A DNA stretch of 64,000 nucleotides. Source: Phallusia mammillata. Lineage: Eukaryota; Chordata; Ascidiacea; Phlebobranchia; Ascidiidae. The position numbers were made by a program, and so were the translations under genes. Location: NCBI GenBank assembly GCA_003260075.1, contig QLIY01000141.1, positions 158,615 through 222,614 on the forward strand, in the 5' to 3' direction. The notes beneath the pieces are model-generated. The model made no database searches. It saw nothing but the letters and a program-made list of their open reading frames with translations, and was not told the DNA's origin. Below, piece by piece: positions 28,598 through 41,300 of the stretch (position 1 is the first letter of the stretch; each line of letters begins with the position of its first letter).

Positions 28598-29245
28598 ATG
28601 TTTAAACCCCATTATACCACAGTTTGATTGATTTTTAACCCAAACGAATTCAGTGGTCGGCAAACATCATAGTCAACCTTTAGAAGTTTATTACGGGTTA
28701 ACACAAAAACATTACATATTGTGGGCTGGACACTTAGAACAAGACACCTCCTATCTGGAAATTATTGCCCTAAATAAACCGGCCCGTAACGCGAAGAAGG
28801 TTGACCATCCCTGCTGGAAAGAGCAGACAAATCATTTTCACGCGCATCACGCCAGCAATACGAACATAGAATTGTAAGAAAACTGCAACGCGTATCATAA
28901 GGCTCAGACACTTTTGACTCAATTGCGACACTGTGTGGTAATTTGTTTAACATCTGTGACTTAAACATCTTAACAAGTGTCACAAACAATGGTCATTGCA
29001 CTGTACACCTCTTTAACGATTAGGACTTATCAATATCTTGTTTTGAGCAGTTGACATAGTGTTTGGGTCACGTTTTTAATTTTGTCGGGCATGAGTTTGA
29101 ACTTTTTTATCCCTTGTAATTTCACTTTCTCTTCGCACAATTGTTGTCTCGAGCAAGTAAGCCTGGTGTTAGGGCAGACGCTTTGTCCTGCAAACTTCTT
29201 GCTTCTTGTTTTTAGCAAGTCTGGTTGACTTTATGTTAAGTGTTT

Positions 29246-29387
29246 TCATCTGTTTCTGATGTAAATGAGAAGTTTTCTGGTCGAAGGTTGGATATTAAAA
29301 GATTTTAATTTTCCCTCGATGTTGTAAAAATCGGCGTCTTCGAGTTCGGTGCCGCGTTGTTTTATTGAATCTACCGGAATTCCATCA
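29246..29387 (-). CDS. Exon 16, C-terminus
   Basis: After the acceptor ggcattttttacag the frame continues IDGIPVDSIKQRGTELED and ends KLLIYIRNR with TGA. Phase 2 matches exon 15. Confidence 0.75.
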
Positions 29388-32300
29388 CTGTAAAAAATGC
29401 CGGCAAATGAGCTACAGTTGGCTTTAAACCCATAAAGGTACCATGATAGCAATACAGTTGGTTTCAACTAGAACAAGAGTTATGTGACGTTTTTATGGCA
29501 TTTCTACGACTTCTAAACAATCAGTAAAGTTTGCTTCACACTTTTTGATATATAGTAAATGACTTCGATGGCTCGCCCAGAATTATTACAGAAAAAGAAC
29601 TTAAAACCCTTATCATATGTGTTTAAATTTTGAGTTGTGCATTTTGAAGCTTTCAATTACAGCATTTACCAGCCCTTGCTTGTGTTGAATACAGCGTTTT
29701 ACACTTGGTCAACAGATTGCTTACATTTCTTTTTCTCGACAGATGATCCTGTTTCCGAGAGCGCACATCGATATAAACGTGTCCACATCCACGGTAAGAT
29801 GATTTTGCCACGGAGGAACTGATCTCTTCTTTCCAGATCCCACATCCAAATCATCAGTTCTGCAAACTGTGTTCAGCTCAAATGCTTTAACGTGATCAAG
29901 ATTTTGCGACCTGGGATCGATTCCCATGAGGTACAGAACTCGATTTAGAAGAGGCACCGCGAGTTCGACAAAGAGGTGCTCCATTGCCTGGTCGAGCTCC
30001 TTGAAGGTTAGTTTTCTGCAACAAGATTGGGTTAAGTAAGCTACAGTCAGTGCACACTTTTTCGACTTATAACAGTGGTTCTCAAAGTATGCGTCGCGTA
30101 GGGTCAAAAAATGGGTTGCGCTATGGTGATTCAATTCTGCCCAAACGAACTATTACTGCATTAAGTAAACACAAACGAATTTACTTGTAGTAGTATAGTC
30201 ACCTTACTCGACCACGTTGTATAGTAAAATGAACCAATCATTGCAACATGCAGACAATAGCCTTCCAATTTTTACTGTTACGCACATGGCGATTGTAACG
30301 TCGTAGCACGGGAAATAATAGAACAAGTTAATAATGCGAAACTGAACGTGGAGATGTAACAGTTAGCGTTTAAGGATGAGTAAGTATTCGTACAAGGAAT
30401 TTTTTTCAGATTTGGGATTCACTTCTATCAATGATCATGGTGCTTCAAAGCCAAAATGTGTGTTGTGTTATGCAGTGTTGTCGAACAAATCGACCTCGTT
30501 AAGCCTGCAGCCATTTTGACATGGGCAGACTCCTATGCGGCGACGACATGACCTCGAAATTGCAGTCCGTCTCGTTAATACATGTTTTGACGTTTGAGGC
30601 TTGGGTCGTGAGATGTTCATAAAACTCAGATTTGGGTCGAGGTCAAAAAAGTTTGAGAACCACTGACTTATGGGTCTCATCGGTGCAGCTGGTGACAAGA
30701 CATATGCCGTATTGGCTATAGTGTGGCCATCTGACGGCACTACGGTTTGTCAAGAGTAACAAACGGAAAAGTCATACATCACCATGGCTTATTGGCTTGA
30801 TTCTTGTCTATAAGATTTATGTTGTTAATTTTCAGTGGGTAATTTGATTGAAAACAAAACAGCGCCTAAATAACCTACACACTTTAGGTAATCTAAACAC
30901 TACATGTTCAAACAATCAAAAATTTAGGTTATATATCACCTAAAAAAAACTAGTCACCGGGCCTTTTCGTCGTTATTTGATAGTTTACAAGCGAACATAC
31001 TTTAGTTCGGATTTAGAATTTGGCAACTCCGTGTGTGTCACCACTTTGTTACATATTCTAAAAAAAATCAATAGTTTTTTTACCCACCCGTCTCTGTCCT
31101 TGTCGTTTTGTGTAAATGTGTTGCGGTAAAAAGCTCTCCATGTTGGAGGAAGCTTACAGAACTTAGTGAGATACTGAGCTGGCGTAAGATTTTCCAAGTT
31201 CCTCATATCGATAGGGAGTGAAAATCGAGTATCGAATCGGCTGCTTCCTTCACCAAAACCTCCTCCCTGTTGCTCCTGTGATAACGCGTTAATTTAGAAA
31301 ACTGTAGATAAGCTAGAATTGAAACTTTGATGTGATGTTAATTGTTGTTGTTTTAAAAAAACTCGTTTCAAGAACACATAGCAATAATACGATAATCTAG
31401 TGTTACAAGTCGGGGATTAAATTTGGGTAAAACGGGTTTGATTCGTTGACGGACTTCATACATGGACACAATCGGTTTAAGAGGCACTTTCAACTATGTA
31501 TTAATTACACTTATTGGTCGGATTCAGCCAGTTCGCACCGGTTCTATAGAATTGTCTCATAAAATTTTATGAGATCAGCGAACTGGTTAGCGTTACTGGT
31601 TACTGCCAATGGACTTTTTGTAACAGAACCGGCTGAAAAATATGACTTGTGTGAGAGAACCGGCTGACAAATAAATTGAATCCCACCAGTGCTTATACTT
31701 CCACGTTTGATGGTATTGTGCCGCCATTCTTTATGCACATTAGTTTTAACAATTTTTTTTCACATTGAACAAACTTGGACTTAACCATAATACTGATCAT
31801 AAAAAGCATGTTGACTGTTACCTGCCCAAATCTTTCCATTTTAAAGTCCAAATAATTACATAATATTGGTGTGAGGATTATAAGATTCGTTTGGATTGAA
31901 ATTTCCTAAAGTTTCACAGTTTACTTACCTTGCTGATCTGCTCGCATGTAAAATCGCTAGTTGGAAGGTTGCTCAATTGCGTGCTTGCTGTGTTGGCTTT
32001 AAGCGGAAACTTCAGGTTGTCGTGGTGAAGTAGAAGTTCAGCGCCTGGTTTCAGAGTTTCGTCTTCCAGAAACTTCTCTCGTAACCAGGTATAAAGATCC
32101 TAAGTAGTACAAAACAAAAGTGGATATAATTACAATTTTTTCCTTGGGATTGAGGTGTTTCAAATTTCGTTAAAGCTAGCAGTACATGATATGCTTTGAA
32201 AATTGCAACACGTAAAAGAACTTTTTACAAAGTTCTCAATTTTGTTGTTTTAGGCAAACTTACATCAAGGTTCGAAAGAAATAGCCTATACAAAATAACG

Positions 32301-35300
32301 TGGTTTCAATAGGATAAAAAATCTCCCCTCGTTTTGTTTAAATGTTATTTTAGGAACCATTTTTATCCACTGATGTGTACAACAACTCCTTTTTGAGAAA
32401 GCAGCCTTTGAACGCCCGTTAAGGGATTTTTTTCTCCCATTTATAGCCAGACCGTTATCAGTTGCGCTCAAATCTGACACAACATGTTCCCAGGACTCCC
32501 ACAACAAACATTACAAAATGTTGTTACAACATGGCAACACAACATTCGAACCTGGAGCGTCTTGTACTCCAGAAATTCGCGGGAGTACTGCTTGTCCTGA
32601 AATGTTACTGTTATGAGAATAGAGCACCATTCCGGCTGGTTGTAGGGACGGACAGCGGCAGGTTTGGGCCTCGGTACTTCGTCGATTTTCTCCTGTGTAT
32701 ATGTGATGTTACAATGTTGTTACAAGGTCAGGAGAAGAACTGTTTGAGGGTCGGTGTGGGAGTGTATACTTACTTTTTTGGGCATAGTTGGAGGCTTTTC
32801 ACAAAACGAAACTCGCACACTTTCTCTGCAAAAAGAGAAATTGGTTAACATGTTTTATTTTAGTTTTTTTTCCTTTTTGTATTGAAACTTATATTGCTAC
32901 TCAAGATTATGTTAAACTACTAGAATCTTTAAATAGTGCTTCCCCTAAACGCCTTGTTTAAATGACGTAAAGTACACACAAGCTACATTTACAGTGCTAT
33001 TAACTTTATGAAGTGAGAAATAATAATATTCACACTGAATGTTGGATTTGACAGGTTGCATAGCGGAACCAGTCTACTTTACTTAGGTTTCACTGTAACT
33101 GTAAAAGGTTTTACCTTCTTTTTCTTCTACTGTCGACAACTTCTTTCTTTGGAAGAAGCTTGGGAGGGGGTGGTGGTAGGGAGGCTCTTCGTTTTAATGC
33201 TTCCTGATTGATCTTAACCACAACAATAGAGAATGAATATATTGCAGTATGCGAGGTACCCCCGTTGACTACGGGAACAATGCTTTTATATATGCGACAT
33301 GTATAAACACTCTTTGTATTAACAGATTAGGTTACTTCGTTGATATAGTCTCACTTTTTGGGAATGCACAACTTTGAAGTTTTCAAATACACTTTGACAC
33401 ATCGCTGGGTAAAGATTTAGGACGAGTGATCTTCTAGTTACGAATTGCTGAGTTAGACGCTCATATTTAGGACTTGGCGAAGAAATGCCGAAGTGTATAT
33501 AAACGGTAGAATCTCTTTTTGATTATGTTTTGTTACAAAAGCTTTTGTTGTAAATTATTTAATTACCGTACGAATAGTAGTTTTACTCTGCAAAGTGTAC
33601 CAAATAACGTGTTACTTGGTGTAGCACAAGCGTCAAACGTTTGAGAAGCAAAGCGGTTACAATTGTTTAAAACTCTTTAATCGACTTTGAAACTTTGAAA
33701 TACAATCTCACTTGAACAGGTTCCTCGTTTTCATCCTTGCTTTCTTCAACCGCGAACGTCACCGATTTTTTCATGTCTTCGTCGTCACGTGATTCACCTG
33801 ACCTTGACCCTCTTTTCGGTTTCTTTTGCTTTTCCTTCTTTGCTGGCCTTTCCGATTTTTTCGCAGGCTTTTCCTGCAGCAAAAACCACTTCTAATGAGA
33901 GGAAAATGTAAGGAGATAAATGACTATTTTCTGTCGATGAGAATATCGCTGGCTTATTTGCTGTATCTTGCAAACATGAAACCAAAACCTTGTTTTTTTG
34001 CATTCCAGTTAGTCCTGTTTTGATCCATTGTGTCAGTCAAGAATATGCATTTACTTACACTGTCAATATTGGCATGCTTGTGATGGGTTTACGCCGCACA
34101 AACAAGCCAAGCACTATGAGCAAGCAGAAGATTATTGCAAGCGAAAAGTAGTTCCAGGCGCAAACAAAGGCACGATTTACGCACTTGGTTCGTATGTTGG
34201 TCATTCTTGTCATTAAGCATGCATACCTAATGAAGAAGAAAATTTTCAGTTCTGAACATAGGGCATGCGGTTAAAAAGTCCACATACAGCAGATACTCGT
34301 AACTTTCTTGCCTTTGATTAGTTACTTACCAGTTTTTAGACTCTATGCTTCCGTAATAACCATTTTTCTTTCACATGCTCAAAACACCACCACAGATATT
34401 AAATTCACAGCAAACGTTTATGTCTTAAACTTGTAGCCAACATCTCTTTTACATAGTTTGCTCCTAAACATTCGTCCCACACGAACAAGTTTTTTCATGG
34501 GCTAGCGATAAAGGCCTATTCCTCCTAAAGCAATTGTGGTGAAATCATGAGTTAACATATCGCATTGTTCGCTTTACAAGAATAACACTTACAAAAGCTC
34601 CAAAACGGGGGGCGGATGTTGGTTTTGCGCACCAGCGTACAACTTTCATTGTATTGGCGACCGCTTAGTTTGGCCGCAAGTAGAAATTGGATTTCTGTGT
34701 TTTTCTGAATGAGTCTTATTGCGCCGTGTAAGCGTAACGACCGAAAATTGGGAACAAAGTAAATTTGTTTTACAAGGCTCTGGGATAGCAAATGATTGAC
34801 ATGGATATTTCCCAAAGCCCTAGCAGAAGCTTTTGATAATAATAAAAGATTTTCTAACAAAATATGTTCAACGTTCAAAGATTTTATTATTTATGTGCGA
34901 ACTCAGTTAGCAATGGACGTCGTTGGCGATTTGCTGGCCACCATGACAAGCTATTCACAGTTGGAACAGGTCACGCGCACAATGGTTATGACGTAACTAG
35001 GGTGCGAAGTACGTCAGAGCCTGGCGCCGAGGATTGCGCCAATAAATTTATACGAGAGGAAACGGTTTTGTACTGAATCGTCAGTAAAGCTGTTTTGTGA
35101 TTTACTATTTTCATTAGTTTACCTCTACTTTTACATGCGGGACCAAACTTATGTCGTTGATTTTTAGGTCATCTGCCAACGATTCGGATTTTTTTCGATT
35201 TGTTTGTTTATGGTGGCCATAAAACGAAGTTGTTTTTAATGAATTTAAGCGGTATTGGACATGATACATGAAAGTTATATGTTTTCTCAAAAGAACCACA

Positions 35301-38300
35301 ACGTGGCCAGCACTTACTAAATGACAGAAACTACTTATAAATGACACACAAGCAAGCAAATCTACAGGAATTAAAGAAGTTTGTTAGTTGTAGTAAACTA
35401 CACATGCTCCAAAGGTCTTAAATGTTATTATTGTTTGTCATCTAAATTCTAAAGTCTCGCTGATCTATCTAAGGCTCTGGATATTTCAATGCTAATTATG
35501 CGAAGTCAAGCTATGTAACTAGGTTGTACAATGTTTGAAAGATTCTAACGGAAATTGTTCTATGGATAGTCTTAAGCATGCACTGTACCGTGTGATAACA
35601 AGCTGCGTCTGAAGAAGTAGTGGTTGTGATAGCAGTTATCGCAAAAGCATTGGAAGCGTTACTAGCACTGCCTGCTGAAGAAGCACGTGAGTTTGACCGC
35701 TTTAAACCGGCAGAAGCCTTCGAATTGCGTCGGCCAACACGGACCATGGAGGCAAGCGGCGATGGGAGCGATGGCGCCGATTTTCTGATGTTGCTGCGAG
35801 CTTGCTTGGGTGGAGCTGAAGCAGGAGGTACCGAGAAAATTGGAGGCGTGGTCAGGCTTGCAAGCTTCTCATTGGCCAGTTTACACGCGTCACAGAGATA
35901 CCGCCTTGTGATTGGCTCGTCGCAGCAAAAGAAGAAAATGCTGCGGCCTTAAATACAAAGCAGTGCCAGAGTTTTGGTTACTGCCAAATTACTTTTACTT
36001 TTTTGAAACTCGCTTTTGCTGTAGATCACCACCTACCGGTTAAATGTTTGTCGTCGCGCACCATCGGTCCTTTGGCAGAAAACATAAGTTCAACCTTTCG
36101 ACCATTTTCTAAAGCTTCTTTCTTCGAGGACTTGATGAAGTGCTATATAAACAACACGATTTAATGTGGCTGCAAAACCCTCGCCCACAGTTAAACACCC
36201 ACTATGGTTTTTATTTTGTCGCCGATGAAAACCACACAAAAAGTTGTTGGTTGGCAACATACTTTTGCACGGTTGCATATTATAATAGTGTCCGATTTGT
36301 TTTAAACCGTACATCTGCAAACAAAGAACGTTCAGTGCGACGCAACATAAATAACATATTAAACATTTATTAATAAACATGATCTTCAGTCGATTTGAAA
36401 GTCAAAAACCACAAGAAACAAAATTTATGAATTAAACCGACTGAAAGAGGGAAATTGATACATGATTTAGGAGCCTATTATAGTAAATATAAACTGTATT
36501 TTGTCATCACCATTCTTTACTTTTCATGGCAGTTTTTTACCTGGCAGCAAATATCCTCGATGACTTCTACAGTTCGATTCTGCGATGGACAAAGAATCAT
36601 CTCCTGTGCCCCGATTTCTCTGTAGAAAAGCTTCGGTTCGGGTTCCGCAGAACAAAGTGGTTTAATGGTGTGCTTGGTGACACATTGTACCAGTATCCAC
36701 TGCAGCAGGAAAATAAATTTCATTAAAAACATGTCTCTACAACATTGTGCTTGCCATCTAATTAGGGATTTTCACTGTATTCATTTTGTCAAGTTGCTCT
36801 GATTCCAAAGTCAAGTACCAGCCAAACCGCATTGGAATTTACCCAACACTCTTGTTTTCGATGTGAGCTTTGGCCCTTAAGTTTGTTTGCTCACGTTTTA
36901 GAGCGTTGTTTGGTGTGAGCTCTTCAGCTTGCTGTTCTTACGACGAGACAACGCAATTCGGGAATGTGTCGTTTGGAAACAAGTGGCAAACACCATTTTA
37001 AAAGGAAACACTTATTTCATTTTTGACTAAGCACCAATAACGGGGGGGGGGGCTTACGACGAGACAACGCAATTCGGGAAGGTGTCGTTTGGAAACAAGT
37101 GGCAAACATCATTTTAAAAGGAAACACTTATTTCATTTTTGACTAAGCACCAATAACACTTCTTCTTATCTATCCCTGGCCACTTGATCGCAAAATTTTT
37201 AATGTTGAAATTCCTAAACTTAAAACAACCAGTTACACCGTCTTTATGGTGGTGAGAGTCCAGTTACGTATTGCTGGGTGAATTAATGGTGACATAGGCT
37301 GGTGTTTGGTGAAAAAAATGCTTATTCTACCCGAAACAATTTTTTAAACTATTGACGGTTTGCATTGCAGTTTATACTTACGTTTCTTTTTCCTTTTATA
37401 TTTTCAGGCTCTTTCCACGCAGGGGGGGGGGGTGCTTATTCTACCCAAAACATTTTTTTAAACTATTGACGGTTTGCATTGCAGTTTTTACTTACGTTTC
37501 TTTTTCCTTTTATATTTTCAGGCTCTTTCCACGCAGGGGGGGGGGGGTTGCAGAACGAACAGGAACGTGTCTGCATCTGGGTGCGAAGCAAATTAAAATT
37601 TTAAAAAGTAAGTTTTATTGTCGATTTAGATTTTGTGTAATGAATCATGTCTGTTAAAATTCGCTGGTATTGATATGCATTTAATGGGGGGGGGGACATG
37701 GGGCGGGACTTCTTGTCTAAAAATAAAATTCATAATTAAAATCCAAATTTTATTAAAGATGTGCCAATACAGAAATCGTTGTTAAATACCGATGCTGTAC
37801 ACTCGATTCCAGTCACAAATATGGACATATCACAGCTGTAACTTATAGCACACTTGAATCGGTCAGTGCAGGCCTATTTCTTGAAAATTAATGGAAATTA
37901 TTGTTGATTTCGATTTCGCTATAAACAACATATTAGTCCTTATTCAAATAGAAAAAAATATTCATTATTATGACTCTGCATTTAATTCAGCTTGTAGGAG
38001 TTGAAAAAAAATAATGTACCTGGTGGAAGTGTGAGAGTTCGGATCCAGAACGAATGACGTCCACATGCGTTAGATTTGCGACGTTCAGCAACGTCATCCG
38101 TGACGTCTTCTTTGTCGTCATTGCAGAACGAACAGGAACGTGTCTGCATCTGGATGCGAAGAAAATAAAAATTTTAAAAGTAAGTTTAATTGTCGATTTA
38201 GATTTTGTGTAGGCCTAATGAATCATGTCTGTTAAAATTCGCTGGTATTGATATGCATTTAATGTACGAACCAGCATTTTATTATATATTAGATACAAAG

Positions 38301-41300
38301 GTAAATTGATCACGACCGTTGGATGCCCCGAGACGCTCGAGGTCCGTGGGTGGTTTCAGCGCGTACCCTGTTTTTATCAACATTTCCAAGTTTCTCGACA
38401 GTTAATAAATGCTTGTATCGTTTACTTTAATTAATTTATTTCACCCACTTTTCTTCAATAAATGTAAAAAAATCTTGTTTGGCAAAACTGGTAGAGGCAA
38501 ATATGTCGCTCAAATCCCCCTCAATATAAATGTCACAAGCCATTGCTTATTGTGGTTGATATAAGCTTTAACTCACTCTGCTATTAAGTAAGCCGTGCCC
38601 TGAAGGGGGGGGGGGCTTTAATTAATTTATTTTACCCACTTTTCTTCAATAAATGTAAAAAATTCTTGTTTGACAAAACTGGTAGAGGTAAATTTGTCGC
38701 TCGAATCCCCCTCAATATAAATGTCACAAACCATTGCTTATTGTGGGTGATATAAGCTTTAACTCACTCTGCTATTAAGTAAGCCGTGCCCTGAACGCCT
38801 TGAAGGCAGTCGAGCTGAATGGCGTCTCATGTGTAAATTACTTTGCAGGCGGCCAGCATCCACGCCGAGATAGAAAGTTCGGTCTTCAGTCCATAGATTC
38901 GAACACCGGGTAAGTTTGTCAGCCAGTAAGTTAACTGGACACGATTTCACTTGTGCGACAGTAGGGTCGGCTGGTATCTAAAATAAATCATAACTTAATT
39001 GTGTGACTGCGGCGAAATAATCTATGCGTCCATCAAAAAAGCAGAGTATTAATATTTTTGACTTAGTTAAACATAGTGAATGTCAGAGTTGTGTACATCG
39101 GGCCTGGTTTTCGGGCCAGATTCGGCGCTCAAGTTTGAACAAAACGGGCTTTAATCGACCGATTTCCTATTCGGTCATATTGTGCAAGCCAACTCTAGGG
39201 CCTAATTCGGACATTGCCTTTATTACCGTATTGGGCCCACTTGGAACTATTGTGCTTACAACCTCCAAAATTGTTTATACTTTCTTATAGATGTCATGGA
39301 AACCACGGTTCAATACCCTTGATACAGTATCTGAAACTGTGAAGTAAAAATTGACTTATCATTACAACTTACTCATAGGTAAACAAAGTTTATTGCAATT
39401 CAACAGCAAACAATATATATTTAGACAGTCAACATTATTTCCTACTGGTGTTGTTAAAACAACTTTTTAGATTCAACAATTGGAACTACAATCGGGTACA
39501 CAAAATTCGCATCGAGCACAAGATCCTGTTAGATTTGTTCCAAGGCGTTTATATTGGCGGAAATGCAAACACAAACCTTTTGTGTGTTCGTCAGTTCCTT
39601 TCTACTCTTCAAGTTGAGACGTTTGTCGAAGTGCGATTTGCAGATCTGACAAGATTGATGCCGGTAGCCCACTCTCGGCGTAACTTCGAAAACAGCAATA
39701 AGTGAATTGAACATGCGGTGTATGGGTTTAAACGCCAAAAGTTATTTTCACAAAGAAATACATTTATTCAAAAACATAACTGCCAGAGTACTTGTGTGTA
39801 TCGAATAAATCATGTAGACCAGTGGGTCTCAACCTTTCATGAGCCGTGCCCCCCTAAAAGTAACTTTCGTGTCTCGTGGCCTCTTATAAGTAACCACATA
39901 AGACCTGTGACCACCCCGTCCTAAAAAGTATATGTAGCAACTCGACTAAACTGTAAAGTACATGTATCTGGATATTTATTTGCTAAAATAAACCTCAATA
40001 TGGAAAAATAGTGTGAGAAATAGTCGAATAAATTAGGAAATTAAATCATTTGCAACACACACTTAATTCTGAACATCAAAAAACAAAATGGCTCATTGAT
40101 TTTTGGTGAATTTTTTGTGTGCCCACACCTGTGCCCCTTGTACACATCAAATTTAACATATGTCTTTTGTTATTTGTTGCCAAACAGAAATTACTTATAG
40201 CACATAACTGGGGACTTGTTTTCTTACCGCCAGGGTGAGGTTGTTGAACTTCGCCTTGCTCTTCAGAACATAAGCTACTCGGCCTTGCAGGAGGTGAAAC
40301 TACATCACTAAAACCATCATGACGCCAACAAAAACTTTTGCTAACAGTGGGGCGTCGTGGCGATTCTAGACTAGGCTCCGGTACTACATCCGGATCTTGA
40401 ACCGGTTCTGTTGGTTCATCGGCAGGAAAGTCTGTCTGGGTCATCACGTTAGCGCTCGGTTTTGGTAAGCGGGTTTCTGAGGGGTGAATTGGGGGTGGAG
40501 TTAGGTCGCTGACGTAACCAGAAGAACAGGTTGTACGGCTCGCTTGTGCCCTGTTGGGTGCCTGAAGACAAGAAAATATGTAAGTGCTTTGTTATATAAC
40601 TTTGTAGCTGATAGGTATCAATGAAAGCTAAGGCGTGTTTTAGCGTTACATGGTCTTACAATTTTACGTATTTAATGCGATTTTCAGATAAAAAGCAAAT
40701 CTTTCTAAATTAGTGGTTCCCAAACTTTTTCATATTTTTTTCAAGACGGTCCCTTTGCCATTATTTCGAGGGCTCGCGGTCCTGAAGCCTTAATGTGTAT
40801 TTCATAAAAACGAAAGTGGATTGCAGGATTTTAGCTAGTTATGCAAAATTGCGCATAACAATCATTCAAAGACAGCATGTGACATCACAAACAGGACAAA
40901 AACATTACGATTGTGCGCGAACAATTGCATTTTTGATAGTTGTCATTCAATAAAGGCCACTGTTTAGCAATGGAGACAGTCGATACTCAATTCTACTTTG
41001 ATTTAAACTTATTTAGTGGCACAAACTGACGCCAAATAAGAATATAGAATTATTTCAACCGCTTCGCGGTTCCCCTAAAATTGCCTCACGCACCCCAGTT
41101 TGGGAACCGCTGTTCTAAATGGTGGCCCCTAGAAAAAATGCATTTTTGCGTTGAAAGTTGTTTCCAGTTTTTGTGCTAACATTATTTACATATAAAAATA
41201 ACATCTTATCATTTACAAATGTAGCATATATAGGAGAAATAATTTACCTCCAAAGAAACTTGTCTGTCCAAGCTGAACACGTCATCGTCCAGTTCGTCAT

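Larger units (their letters stand above)
25690..29245. other. Intergenic stretch before the minus-strand gene
   Basis: Apart from the CRE pair and the 28.5 kb G-run duplication I see nothing supportable. The last part lies downstream of the minus-strand EF-hand gene, so it contains that gene's 3' untranslated region and polyadenylation site. No perfect AATAAA was identified close to the stop. Confidence 0.4.

Noticed and set aside
35620-35952. 110-codon plus-strand frame
   Set aside because: It is the antisense shadow of exon 9, which has splice signals and consistent phases.
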